From: an uncultured bacterium | GTDB taxonomy: Bacteria; Bacillota; Clostridia; Oscillospirales; Ruminococcaceae | Direction of reading: 5' to 3' | Assembly: GCA_905215965.1 (NCBI GenBank) | Contig: CAJMSD010000005.1 | Span: forward strand, 124,001-188,000 | Length of the DNA: 64,000 nt | In this document: one piece after another, positions 43,710 through 52,478 of the stretch | Layout of the letters: every line of letters begins with the position of its first letter | Position numbering within the stretch: position 1 is the first letter of the stretch | The notes under the pieces: model-generated | The model's database searches: none | What the model saw: the letters and a program-made list of their open reading frames with translations, nothing else | What the model was told of the DNA's origin: nothing | Made by a program: the position numbers and the translations under genes

Positions 43710-45059
43710 CTATTTCTTCACCTCAACCGTAAAGTTTCCGTCACCGTCAACTTTCAGGCTCAGTGTTTTGACATACCTATCGTAGAAATGCTTCTTTTCG
43801 CTGTCCGTTCCCTCAATCCACGCCTCTTCGTACAAATGGTTTACAAGCTCCTTACCGTTCAGGTACAGTATGTCCGGCAGATATTTCTGCAATAGACCGA
43901 GCAGAACCGCCCGTTTGAAGCCGTCAACATTTCCGGAACAGAAGTCATCGATAGCGCAATAATAGATATCATGCTCTTCTAAAGCGTTCTTTATCGCTCT
44001 GCCACAGTTCTCGTATTCGTACATGACGAGGAACCTTGCGTTCGGCAGCGAGGTGATCAGTCCCCAGAAGTCCGAGTCACTGGACACGAGGATGAAGCTA
44101 TCGATGCCCTCTGCAAAGTGGCTCTGACAGACACCGGCAGTCATGACAATATCAACAAGGCTCTTTCGCTCCGTGACACGGTCTATCAGGATATGCTCCA
44201 CTGGAATTTCGGTAAACTTATCGAGCCATTGCCATCCGACGGTCGTGTGGTGGTCATCGTACAGATAGATCTTCTCTATCTTATCCAACTCACTCTGGTC
44301 GAGGTTCCTCAGTGTAGCATACAGCTTATAAACATCGGAATTCTCGCAGTCTACAGCGATGACCGTCCTCATACTGTTGCGAATGAAGGTGTAGATATTG
44401 TTCTTGGTCTCCTCGGTCGCATCTCTGTATTTACTGGGGTCTTCAAAGGAATCGTGATGTAAGCCATATATGATTTGCAGGAACTTCCGGTCAGACAGGA
44501 GCATAGAGCCACAGTCAAACGGTGTCCAGTATATGTAGACCTGGAACGGGTAGTACATCTTACTTGTCATATACTTCTCGAACTCACGTTTCAGCGCAAT
44601 CGGGTTGTTGTAATGCGGTATGACGAACAGTTCTCGTATGTACTGCCACTCGCACCAGTCAGGAATCAGCGCTGCCACATCGTCTATGTGGTTGGCAATC
44701 AGCTTGTTGAGGTCGAGCATATACTTTTCGGAGCGATAGTTTGCCTTGATGATCGGGATGCCCCATTTTTCGAGCTGAGCGATATTATCAGCATCATACC
44801 ATTCAAGCGTGTTCAGGTTCTTCAGATTGTTCCGCATCTCATAGTCAGTTTTCTTGTATTTCAGGAACAGAGCTGTCCGCAGCTTACAGAGATAGCGTAT
44901 GGTCGTTGCCGGTTGGGATCTGTATAGTGTCTGTAAAAGCTCATGACATTCCGCATCGAAGCATTTCTCTACAATGTGTTTCTTCACACCTATGAGATAG
45001 GCTATAGTTGCTACAAGGTCCTTGGTATCAACGGTAGAATATCTGTTGTTAGAAGCCAT
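43710..45059 (-). CDS. NYN (PIN-like) domain protein
   Basis: This is a 449-residue protein. Residues about 235-385 form an NYN/LabA-DUF88-type PIN-like nuclease fold: the first acidic motif TVIAVDCENSD, then DSFILVSSDSDFWGLI with the paired aspartates, and a Tyr/Asn-rich end. The N-terminal 230 residues are helical and not recognised. NYN domains are metal-dependent RNases. The residues expected for metal binding are present, so activity is plausible. It is the head gene of a pair with the unknown 424-residue protein. The start at 45059 follows GGAGG. Confidence 0.78.
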   Translation of the reverse strand: MASNNRYSTVDTKDLVATIAYLIGVKKHIVEKCFDAECHELLQTLYRSQPATTIRYLCKLRTALFLKYKKTDYEMRNNLKNLNTLEWYDADNIAQLEKWGIPIIKANYRSEKYMLDLNKLIANHIDDVAALIPDWCEWQYIRELFVIPHYNNPIALKREFEKYMTSKMYYPFQVYIYWTPFDCGSMLLSDRKFLQIIYGLHHDSFEDPSKYRDATEETKNNIYTFIRNSMRTVIAVDCENSDVYKLYATLRNLDQSELDKIEKIYLYDDHHTTVGWQWLDKFTEIPVEHILIDRVTERKSLVDIVMTAGVCQSHFAEGIDSFILVSSDSDFWGLITSLPNARFLVMYEYENCGRAIKNALEEHDIYYCAIDDFCSGNVDGFKRAVLLGLLQKYLPDILYLNGKELVNHLYEEAWIEGTDSEKKHFYDRYVKTLSLKVDGDGNFTVEVKK

Positions 45060-45077
45060 CGCAGCACCTCCGTTCTT

Positions 45078-45299
45078 TTATACGCCTAAGTGACGTTCAA
45101 TAATAGTCATGATCGCCTCGGCTCTTTTCTCTCCGATACCTTTCACACCCTTGATATCCTTCTCCAGCGCTCTCAGGTCAAGCGTAGGTGCATCCTCTCT
45201 TAAACTGTCAGCATACCGTATGAGAAAAGCTTGCAGCTCCTCACGGGACATCTTCTTTATGGTGCGGTAGGTATCGCGGTCGATCATGGGTTGGCTCAT
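45078..45299 (-). CDS. Small helix-hairpin-helix protein
   Basis: This 73-residue protein has a C-terminal HhH motif KGVKGIGEKRAEAIMTII that binds DNA backbone without sequence preference. The N-terminal half is helical. AAGGAG lies 12 bases before ATG 45299; a second in-frame ATG at 45285 is possible. It ends 18 bases before the NYN gene, so the three may form one operon. Confidence 0.7.
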   Translation of the reverse strand: MSQPMIDRDTYRTIKKMSREELQAFLIRYADSLREDAPTLDLRALEKDIKGVKGIGEKRAEAIMTIIERHLGV

Positions 45300-45368
45300 A
45301 TGGTTATCATACTCCTTGTTGTTTAAAACTCTGTGGAAAAGCTGTTGATAAATGTGGAAAAGTCATTC

Positions 45369-45944
45369 TTATGACGGAAATAATGTACTACCCGCAACAG
45401 GGTTCCTATCGATCCTTTGCAGTTCAATGTGTTTCTTCAGCACACTGAACTTTCCCATCTCCAGCATTTTATCCATGAAGCCAGTCGCTTCAAGCCTGCC
45501 GTTCGGCTTAATATCCATTACCGCTTTGAATTCATGATCCTGACCGTCAAGGGTGGTGATCAGGATGGTTTCAACATAAAATGATCCGGCCTTCCCGTTG
45601 CCGCTTTTACGCTCTGTGTAAACTACAACGGTGTCGATATCTATGTAGGGAATGGTGATATCTTTAGCAAATCTCCGTGTAAAGGTAACGCTTGCGTCAT
45701 CTGCTACGAAACCACTGTCCTTTGCACGGCTGACGTAGTTGACAAAAAAGCAGAATGCAGCTACATACAGCATGAGCAGCAAAAGCAGACTGCCAACATC
45801 ATGCACTGGATGCACCGTGAGAAAAACTAAGACCAGAAGACTGATAGCAGCGATTGCTGCAATCGTTAACAGGGTGGCTTTGAACGATGGGCTTTCCGCA
45901 TGGGAGGATGAACCATAGCTGCGGTATCTTTCTTTGATCTCCAT
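45369..45944 (-). CDS. Two-helix membrane protein, unknown function
   Basis: This 191-residue protein has two transmembrane helices (about 25-43 and 50-68) followed by a beta-rich cytoplasmic domain with TFTRRFAKDITIPYIDIDTV that resembles a bacterial PH-like fold. No function is known to me. The start at 45944 is preceded by GGAG. Confidence 0.6.
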   Translation of the reverse strand: MEIKERYRSYGSSSHAESPSFKATLLTIAAIAAISLLVLVFLTVHPVHDVGSLLLLLMLYVAAFCFFVNYVSRAKDSGFVADDASVTFTRRFAKDITIPYIDIDTVVVYTERKSGNGKAGSFYVETILITTLDGQDHEFKAVMDIKPNGRLEATGFMDKMLEMGKFSVLKKHIELQRIDRNPVAGSTLFPS

Positions 45945-45977
45945 AGGATGATACTCCGTCTTTCTTTCGGGGGTGTG

Positions 45978-46577
45978 TTATTCTTTTGTGATGACTGCAA
46001 TTGCACAGGGCATCCTGCCTTCCACGACATGAAATGCTGCAACCGGAAAACCGATATCCCGGAAAAACTGCTGATAACTTCTGAAATCAAACTCCCGCTT
46101 GAACTGCACGCCCAGCTTTTCCAGCAGCATCACGGCTTTCCGCTGCTGTGTTCCCTCATCGTTGATGTAGGTCGGAATGATGAGCTTTCCGCCGGGTTTG
46201 CATACACGCAGCAGTTCCTTCACTGCAAGCTCCGGCTCATCGAGCAGATGAATGACATTTCCGGCGACAACTTTATCAAACCGGCAGTCGCGGCATTTGA
46301 GGTGCATCAGATTTGCATACCGAAATCTGGAGTTATCAAATTTTGCGCACTTCTGTGCGGCTTGTTTCAGCATTCCTTTTGACAGATCAGTCGCGATCAG
46401 GAGCTTGCATTTCGGCGCGATATACTGACTGATTGCACCAGTTCCGCAAGCGCACTCCAGTACAATGTCGGATGCGGAAATATAATTCGCTACTGCCTTG
46501 CCTGTGTTACGATAAACACGGCTGTTGTAAATTACTTCAAAAATGTCATAGACAGGTGATACTGTATCCCAAAACAT
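45978..46577 (-). CDS. Class I SAM-dependent methyltransferase
   Basis: This 199-residue protein has the SAM-binding motif I VLECACGTGAIS, an acidic LIATDLSKGML loop and a DKVVAGNVIHLL motif IV. It belongs to the UbiE/ubiquinone-type methyltransferase superfamily; the substrate cannot be told. GGGAGG precedes ATG 46577. Its neighbours are unrelated small enzymes, so no pathway is indicated. Confidence 0.85.
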   Translation of the reverse strand: MFWDTVSPVYDIFEVIYNSRVYRNTGKAVANYISASDIVLECACGTGAISQYIAPKCKLLIATDLSKGMLKQAAQKCAKFDNSRFRYANLMHLKCRDCRFDKVVAGNVIHLLDEPELAVKELLRVCKPGGKLIIPTYINDEGTQQRKAVMLLEKLGVQFKREFDFRSYQQFFRDIGFPVAAFHVVEGRMPCAIAVITKE

Positions 46578-46613
46578 AAGAAACCTCCCGTTATTACGCT
46601 AAAGCTTGGAAAA

Positions 46614-47270
46614 TCATAGTATCTTTCCCTTATATTCCCTTGCAGTTCTGCTCTGATCCGGGACATACCAGTAATCGCAGGAATCTGCCCCGGTTGCTAC
46701 GGTATGTGTGCGTATCAGCCGCGCGTGCATGATTTTGGCATAGGCGTGGTCGAGCGCACACATATGGGGCATGAGTTCCATATAGCCATATTTCTTCGCA
46801 TATTCAACAAGTGGACAGCCGACCAGCGTGAAGGCAAAGCCCTCATTCGTATGGTTCGGATTGACAATCATGCCCCATGTATCGAGCCATTGCCCTTGTT
46901 TACGCTTTTCTTTTACCTTATCAGCGTAATCCTGATAGCTCCTGTACAGGTACTTTCTGAGAACGGCAAGAAATCGTGGTCTGTTGATGTTAATGACAAC
47001 ATTTAGAAATTTTAGCCGCTTGTAAAGGTCAGCGATGATCTCATCAATCGCATCACCGCCCATTCTGTGGTTACTGGCTTCGTAGTAGGACAGAAACAGA
47101 ATGAACATATCCAGATTGTTGGCAAGAGTATTCTCTTTTCCGCCGAGATCGGGCGCGCGGCGCATCAGCTTCGGACGGATTTTGGCTGCACGATAGATAA
47201 TGCGTTCCATTTCATCCGGATAGTGCTTTTTCAGGTATCTTCGGATCGCACGATTTACGAGTTTTTCCAT
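46614..47270 (-). CDS. ATC-hydrolase family protein
   Basis: This 218-residue protein matches the L-2-amino-thiazoline-4-carboxylic acid hydrolase family: GCPLVEYAKKYGYMELMPHM, CALDHAYAK and RTHTVATGADSCDYWYV, with the conserved Cys and His residues. This family opens the thiazoline ring on the way to cysteine in Pseudomonas, but most Firmicute members are uncharacterised. The start at 47270 is preceded by GGAGAA. Its substrate in this organism is unknown. Confidence 0.8.
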   Translation of the reverse strand: MEKLVNRAIRRYLKKHYPDEMERIIYRAAKIRPKLMRRAPDLGGKENTLANNLDMFILFLSYYEASNHRMGGDAIDEIIADLYKRLKFLNVVININRPRFLAVLRKYLYRSYQDYADKVKEKRKQGQWLDTWGMIVNPNHTNEGFAFTLVGCPLVEYAKKYGYMELMPHMCALDHAYAKIMHARLIRTHTVATGADSCDYWYVPDQSRTAREYKGKIL

Positions 47271-47300
47271 CAGTTTCTCCTGTTCTATGGATAATCAAAT

Positions 47301-47618
47301 TCATAGGTACTCCGGAACGACACACTCTAACAACTCACATAGGTCATCATCCATGTAGGAATACTCATCCGGGATATTCAGACAGATGACCGTTTTGTCG
47401 GCTATGATATCTGAATACTTTTCCCTGATTCTCCGTAAGTGCTTCTTTTCCATACAGAAGATCATATCTGCCCAGCCGATCAGTCCGGGTGTAAGTTTGA
47501 TGCGAGCATTGTTCTCCGTTCCAGCGGAACGCACTTGATGACCTTCGTAGCCATCAAACAGCTTTTCCGCTGTCAGTGAGCGTCTCTTGTTCTGGCTGCA
47601 TAAGAATAATAGGTGCAT
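47301..47618 (-). CDS. Low-molecular-weight protein tyrosine phosphatase-like protein
   Basis: This 105-residue protein has the CX5R(S) loop CSQNKRRS (Cys7, Arg13) at the N-terminus. Classical LMW phosphatases have about 150 residues and a DPY/DP acid motif near the end. Here the end is NIPDEYSYMDDDLCELLE, so the general acid is uncertain. It belongs to a short LMW-PTP-like subfamily found in Firmicutes. A GAGAGG lies upstream of ATG 47618. Confidence 0.75.
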   Translation of the reverse strand: MHLLFLCSQNKRRSLTAEKLFDGYEGHQVRSAGTENNARIKLTPGLIGWADMIFCMEKKHLRRIREKYSDIIADKTVICLNIPDEYSYMDDDLCELLECVVPEYL

Positions 47619-47642
47619 AAATGTCCTCTCTATGTAAGTCGA

Positions 47643-47861
47643 TCAATTGATTCGTTTTTCGATCTCGTTCATTATTTCGACAACTGACATACCAGATTCA
47701 TTGACCATTTTTCGCAATATTGATGTAGATGATGCTTCCACTTTACCAGTACCGAATTCATAGTCGGCTCCGATTTCCTTCCTGGCTGCTTGATAGATAT
47801 TCTTCCACGAGCGTTTTGACTTTCGCCGGATCTCCTCAATAATATAGAATCTATCATTCAT
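47643..47861 (-). CDS. Small hypothetical protein
   Basis: This 72-residue charged, helical protein (RRKSKRSWKNIYQAARKEIG at the N-terminus) has no motif I recognise. Its start overlaps the stop of the 163-residue gene, suggesting translational coupling. It could be a small regulator, but there is no direct evidence. Confidence 0.55.
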   Translation of the reverse strand: MNDRFYIIEEIRRKSKRSWKNIYQAARKEIGADYEFGTGKVEASSTSILRKMVNESGMSVVEIMNEIEKRIN

Positions 47862-48345
47862 GGTTGTTTCTCTCCTCTGTAGCAGCCTTCATCTTCTCGA
47901 TCTCGGTATAGTAGTTTTCTTCCGAAAAACGATAACAGATATCATACTCCCACGATCTATGGTTATGATGGAAGTCTGTCATGGAAATTAATCCATTTTC
48001 CTTCCGAAAGCGGCACATGACAGACCAACATCCGCCTTCTCCACAATCAGGACAGCAGAACAACTCGATGCCGCTGTCGTAAGAATAAGTACCGGGCTGC
48101 AGCGCCTCACGAAATTGCCACTCCATGTGTTCAACTGTATTGTGACCATAGTCACCGGCATTCTCCGGATACCCAGCGGCTGTTTGATATGGAAGTTCGA
48201 TATCTCTTATTGTATCGATCAGATCTGTTCCGTTAACGAAGATATTGACAAGAAAGCGGTTATTCAGTTCATCCTCAGTCCAATCATCCATCCAGTCCTC
48301 AATCATATCTTTTGCGGGGATGATCCTGAATTCAAGCGTGTCCAT
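47854..48345 (-). CDS. Hypothetical protein with a CPDC motif
   Basis: This 163-residue acidic protein contains LFCCPDCGEGGCWSVMCRF, four or more cysteines that could bind a metal, and a His-rich TDFHHNHRSW segment. I do not recognise the family. It is coupled to the next small gene by an 8-base overlap. Confidence 0.55.
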   Translation of the reverse strand: MDTLEFRIIPAKDMIEDWMDDWTEDELNNRFLVNIFVNGTDLIDTIRDIELPYQTAAGYPENAGDYGHNTVEHMEWQFREALQPGTYSYDSGIELFCCPDCGEGGCWSVMCRFRKENGLISMTDFHHNHRSWEYDICYRFSEENYYTEIEKMKAATEERNNHE

Positions 48346-48381
48346 TATGAGATCACCGTCTCCTTTAGATGATAATAGTGC

Positions 48382-48672
48382 TTACAGCCCATGTTTCTTC
48401 CTGTATGCTTCCGGATCATCCATGTATTCTTTATACTTGGCTCTAAGGCAGTTCCCGCATGGACGGAATCCGGCTGCAAGGGCAGTCTTTTCATCTGCGA
48501 AGAACACCCGGTGTCTCTGATACTCGCCGGGAAAACGTCGCATGGATGCAAGTGCGGTACCGCAATCAAGGCGGCCATATACTTTCAGTTTGCTGTTACC
48601 GCCGTATTCACCAGGCGTATCAGAGAGATAGATGTTTCCATTGGCATCTGTGAGCTTATACTGTTTAGACAT
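48382..48672 (-). CDS. Ada-type metal-binding domain protein
   Basis: This 96-residue protein is a stand-alone Ada metal-binding domain: VYGRLDCGTAL, then FFADEKTALAAGFRPCGNCLR, with three clear zinc-ligand cysteines (Cys38, Cys73, Cys76 approximate). In full Ada the cysteine takes up methyl groups from methyl-phosphotriesters. Here there is no AraC or methyltransferase part. It lies close to the MmeI-like methyltransferase and ends just downstream of it (stop 6 bases apart), so a link to that system is possible. Confidence 0.78.
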   Translation of the reverse strand: MSKQYKLTDANGNIYLSDTPGEYGGNSKLKVYGRLDCGTALASMRRFPGEYQRHRVFFADEKTALAAGFRPCGNCLRAKYKEYMDDPEAYRKKHGL

Positions 48673-48678
48673 AAGGTT

Positions 48679-51444
48679 TCACTCCTTTTCCGTCAATCTC
48701 TGATACATCTTCATCAGCTCCGCCACGCACTCGGACTCCGTGTTCAGCTTGCCCCAGAAGCCGTAAGCCTCCATGACAGCACGGTCGTTGAGCTGGTGGG
48801 CTTTGCGAAGCTCCGGCGGCATTGTCATTTCGTCGTAAAGGTCAGCGAGGGAGCAATCCGGATACATATTACGAGCATCAAGTATCATTTGTGCGGTGTG
48901 TTCGATCTTTGCCTTCTGCTCGTCTGTTGGACTGCACCACGGGAAGTTGTTGTAAACAGCAGGGGTATATCTGTAATCGCTTTTTAATCTTCCTCCAACT
49001 ACACGAAGCCATGACATGTGAACGTTAGACGTCATCACACCGAACATATACAAATCTACATTCGGAACAAGGTACAGCATATTGCTGGCAATAACATCCG
49101 GGGACATATAGCCAAATGGTATATACCTTCTTCTTGAGGAGGAAACCTCTGGCATTGCAAGATACATTGTGGACGGCTGACGAATCTGTGTGAATATCAT
49201 TGGTGTGTCAGCAGCAAGTTTTACAGATGCTGTTGGACTCTTTCTGCGGCATTCCGCAACCAGTTCCAGCCTTTTCATAATGATAGGTATGTTTCTGTAT
49301 TTTGACGGAGAGACTTTGTCAAGCCATATGCAGTATCTATACTTATTATTGATATAGTCATCAGCACTAATATATCTATGCATGAACGGCTCAATCTCTG
49401 GGTGCAAGGCAATAAGTTCTTTTCTCTCATCCTCTGAGAAAATCAGATTTCCTCCGTCTGTCGGCTGACTTCCTTTACTCATTTCTGGCATGTTCGCATA
49501 GAGTGGCTTGCCTCTGGATTGAATAAACACATCAGGTGCCGATAAAAGATATCCATTGATGTGGCTAACCTTAAGCATAGAGCCGTTGCTGAAAATCATC
49601 TTTTCTGCATTCGTCTTATAGTCAGTAAATCCTACAATTACACAATGAACATGAGCCTTAAGATTTGCTTCGCTGTCCCAAATAAATGATTGGTGTGCAA
49701 ACTGAATTTCTACATTTTTCTTTTCAAATAGAAACCGCCATAAAACACCGACAGATTCTCCTTGAATAATTGAATTGGTTGACACAAAGGCAGCTTTAAT
49801 ACTTGTTCCTGCCATCAGATCGGCTGCTTTATTATACCATGCACAGACGTAGTCAAGTTTTCCGTGCTTTGGCAAATCGTAAAAGGCTATTGCCATATCA
49901 TCCACTTGTGATGAAGATCGCATTTGATGTCCAACAAACGGCGGATTACCCATGATATAGGACAGCTTGCTCTTATCGACCACGCTCTCCCAATCCGTCC
50001 GCAGCGCATTGCCCTCCACGATATTGGCATAGCTTTTCAGCGGCAGAAAGTCAAGGTTGATCTGCATGAGCGTTTCCGTCTCCTGCATCATCTGGCTCTC
50101 AGCGATCCACAGCGCCGTCTTTGCAACGGTCACAGCAAAGTCGTTGATCTCAATGCCGTAAAACTGCCCGATGCCGACCTGGATCACATCGTTGTCGCCG
50201 AGCATCATCTGACCGTGCGTCTCCTCATAGAGCGCATCGTTCTCCAGCCGGCGCAGGCTGATATATGTCTCGGTGAGGAAATTTCCGCTTCCGGACGCAG
50301 GGTCCAGGAAAACGAGCGTGGACAGCTTTTTGCGGAATGCCTGCAATCTGTCCTTGCGTGTTTTCTCGACCTTCAGCGCCTTGATGTCCTCCAGCTCCGC
50401 TTTCAGATCATCGAGGAACAACGGGTCAATGACCTTGTGGATATTCTCCAGACTGGTATAGTGCATACCGCCGGAGCGTCTGGTTTCGGGGTTCAGCGTA
50501 GACTCGAACACAGCGCCGAAGATCGTCGGAGAGATGCCCGACCAATCGAAGTCCTCGCTTGCATTGTGCAGGAGCAGGCTGACGATTTCGTCAGTGAAGC
50601 GCGGAATTTCAATGTGTTCATCTGCGAACAGACCGCCGTTGACATACGGGAACGCCGCAAGCTCCTCGTCCATATACGGATCCCTGTCCTCCGGCTTGGT
50701 ATCGAGGACTTCAAAGAGCTTTATCAGTTTTTCACGGACTTCCTTTGCTGGAAACTGCTTCAAATAATCATGGAACATCTGATGCTTGCCGAAGATTCCG
50801 GCATCCTCCGCATACAGGCAGAACACCAGACGCACACATAGCTTGTTCAGGCTTTTGAGCGTTTCCGGGTCGTCGGGGTTCTTGTACTGCTTCAAGATCG
50901 CATCGTACAGCTTTCCGACCAGATCACCGGCTTTCAGGGATATTTCCATTTCCTTTTTCAGATTCTCGTTACCTGTGTCCACAAGAAACTGCAAGCGGTA
51001 GTATTCCTTCGGCAGGTCTTTCAGCAGGATCTGTTCCGGCTCACCGTTGGGCTTTTCCATGTCATACACAAGGAATTCTGAGAAGTTGCAGGTGATGATC
51101 CAGCGCGGACGCTTGGAATACGGCAGCTCTGCCGCATAACGCTTTGCCTGCTGAAACGGAGACAGCACAGAGCCGTCCGACTGTCGGATGCCCTTGCGGA
51201 GATCCTTGCCGAGACCTTTCTGCTCGATCATGACATGTGTCGCCTCGATGTAGCCGTCAATGAACGAGGTATGGTCGAGCTTCACCTGATCTTCAAAGCT
51301 GATGAAGCGGATCGCATCTTCTACACCGTATACATTTTGCAGCAAGTCAAGCCAGAACTTCTGGCTCTCGCCCTTTTCGTAGCCTTTATCTTTCCAGAAC
51401 GCAGCAAACGCCTTCGCTGCGGCTTTCTGTTCTTTTTCGGTCAT
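48679..51444 (-). CDS. MmeI-like restriction-modification fusion (type IIL/IIG)
   Basis: This 921-residue single-chain enzyme has an N-terminal nuclease-like region with SFIDGYIEATHVMIEQKGLG (PD-(D/E)xK type), a helical spacer, and N6-adenine methyltransferase motifs: motif I FLDPASGSGNFL and motif IV IMGNPPFVGH. A target-recognition region and a C-terminal helical domain follow. Such enzymes cut about 20 bases from a recognition site and methylate one strand. Only one gene is needed, so no partner is missing. GAGGAG precedes ATG 51444; an upstream ATG at 51513 lies before the transcription start. The promoter TTGAAA-17-TATAAT is listed. Confidence 0.87.
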   Translation of the reverse strand: MTEKEQKAAAKAFAAFWKDKGYEKGESQKFWLDLLQNVYGVEDAIRFISFEDQVKLDHTSFIDGYIEATHVMIEQKGLGKDLRKGIRQSDGSVLSPFQQAKRYAAELPYSKRPRWIITCNFSEFLVYDMEKPNGEPEQILLKDLPKEYYRLQFLVDTGNENLKKEMEISLKAGDLVGKLYDAILKQYKNPDDPETLKSLNKLCVRLVFCLYAEDAGIFGKHQMFHDYLKQFPAKEVREKLIKLFEVLDTKPEDRDPYMDEELAAFPYVNGGLFADEHIEIPRFTDEIVSLLLHNASEDFDWSGISPTIFGAVFESTLNPETRRSGGMHYTSLENIHKVIDPLFLDDLKAELEDIKALKVEKTRKDRLQAFRKKLSTLVFLDPASGSGNFLTETYISLRRLENDALYEETHGQMMLGDNDVIQVGIGQFYGIEINDFAVTVAKTALWIAESQMMQETETLMQINLDFLPLKSYANIVEGNALRTDWESVVDKSKLSYIMGNPPFVGHQMRSSSQVDDMAIAFYDLPKHGKLDYVCAWYNKAADLMAGTSIKAAFVSTNSIIQGESVGVLWRFLFEKKNVEIQFAHQSFIWDSEANLKAHVHCVIVGFTDYKTNAEKMIFSNGSMLKVSHINGYLLSAPDVFIQSRGKPLYANMPEMSKGSQPTDGGNLIFSEDERKELIALHPEIEPFMHRYISADDYINNKYRYCIWLDKVSPSKYRNIPIIMKRLELVAECRRKSPTASVKLAADTPMIFTQIRQPSTMYLAMPEVSSSRRRYIPFGYMSPDVIASNMLYLVPNVDLYMFGVMTSNVHMSWLRVVGGRLKSDYRYTPAVYNNFPWCSPTDEQKAKIEHTAQMILDARNMYPDCSLADLYDEMTMPPELRKAHQLNDRAVMEAYGFWGKLNTESECVAELMKMYQRLTEKE

Positions 51445-51484
51445 TGTATTCACGCTCCTCTGCCATAAGATAGTAGTTATTTCT

Positions 51485-51513
51485 ATTATAGCATATCTGC
51501 CGTCTGTTTTCAA
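51485..51513 (-). promoter_or_regulatory. Promoter of the MmeI-like gene
   Basis: On the minus strand TTGAAA (51508-51513), a 17-base spacer and TATAAT (51485-51490) lie 40 bases before ATG 51444. Confidence 0.75.
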
Positions 51514-51533
51514 GCAGTAAACAGTAAATAATC

Positions 51534-51577
51534 AAGGCTCTGTGGTCGGGAACTGCCTATCTAACCACAGAGCCTTT
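51534..51577. terminator. Terminator of the SOS-type operon
   Basis: AAGGCTCTGTGGT (51534-51546) pairs with ACCACAGAGCCTT (51564-51576). It lies directly past the stop of the last gene of the repressor/polymerase operon on the minus strand. Confidence 0.85.
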
Positions 51578-51592
51578 ATGATTCCACCGGTC

Positions 51593-51982
51593 TTACTGAT
51601 CATCCTTCATATACATTTTTTCGATGCCATCCTCCTCTGGATGCTTCCCCGTATAATCCATTGACATAATGACCACCTGTGCTACGAGAGACCTGATACC
51701 GTTTAAAGATTCCGGAAAGTTTTCGATGTACTCAGGATTGACTTTTGGCATGACCTCCTTCAGTGCCTGCATGATATACACCAGAAGCCGCTGCCTATCC
51801 GCATAACCATATCGCATCCCATATGCATTGATAGCATGATGAAACTCAGATATCGCCCAGTGAAAAAGTTGAGTGAACTCCGCATCCGTTTCTAGTTTTT
51901 GTGGAAGCGGAATGCGTAACTTTTTAAATGGTGCCGGATTTGTTAAATCGTGTCCTGTGGCTGCATATTCCTGTTTTTTCAT
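51593..51982 (-). CDS. Hypothetical protein of the SOS-type operon
   Basis: This 129-residue helical protein (LRIPLPQKLETDAEFTQLFHW, EVMPKVNPEYIENFPESLNG) has no recognised domain. It follows the YolD-like gene by 13 bases and precedes the terminator, so it is the last gene of the operon. Its constant position suggests a function in the damage response, but that is inference. Confidence 0.6.
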   Translation of the reverse strand: MKKQEYAATGHDLTNPAPFKKLRIPLPQKLETDAEFTQLFHWAISEFHHAINAYGMRYGYADRQRLLVYIMQALKEVMPKVNPEYIENFPESLNGIRSLVAQVVIMSMDYTGKHPEEDGIEKMYMKDDQ

Positions 51983-51995
51983 AATGCATCTCTCC

Positions 51996-52478
51996 TCATT
52001 CTTTAAAATCTACCAGCTCACCGCTAATGTCCTTTATTTTAGCCATCTCAAGCTCCATGTAACTCCCTGACAGTCCAGTTTTCTTGAAAAGCTGTATCTT
52101 CCTGTCAACTGTGTCCACCCGCCGCACTCTTTCCGTAATACTGACATACGAGCCGCCGGCTTTCGCTGCATCAGCTATAAAGTAGGTGAACTTCAGCACT
52201 GGATGATGACCGGCTTCTATAGCATCAATGATCAGGTTTATCTTTGCATTCATTATCTCCATCTCTGCTTCACTCAGCGCCTCAAATGCTCCGACCTCTC
52301 TTGCTTCCTCATCGATCATATCCTCGTAGCCTGTCAGTGCAGCAAAAGGAGAGAACTGTGCGGCACGCTCCAAAGGCGACATATGCTCATGCTTGTCTGA
52401 CTGCCAATGCGGAAGGTCGATAATATCAGCATAGACCTCTCGTGCATTCGGCTCATCCATTTTGATTCCCTCTGTCAT
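51996..52478 (-). CDS. YolD-like protein
   Basis: This 160-residue protein has IIDLPHWQSDKHEHMSPLER followed by AAQFSPFAALTGYED, the hallmark of YolD-like proteins linked to UmuC-type polymerases. YolD proteins are thought to play the UmuD-like accessory role in Firmicutes. It overlaps the polymerase stop by four bases. ATG 52478 is used here; MDEPN at 52460 is an alternative. Confidence 0.8.
   Translation of the reverse strand: MTEGIKMDEPNAREVYADIIDLPHWQSDKHEHMSPLERAAQFSPFAALTGYEDMIDEEAREVGAFEALSEAEMEIMNAKINLIIDAIEAGHHPVLKFTYFIADAAKAGGSYVSITERVRRVDTVDRKIQLFKKTGLSGSYMELEMAKIKDISGELVDFKE

Noticed and set aside
49924..50841. Plus-strand frame of about 300 codons inside the MmeI-like gene
   Set aside because: It lies opposite a gene with clear methyltransferase motifs, has no ribosome site and a low-complexity translation.
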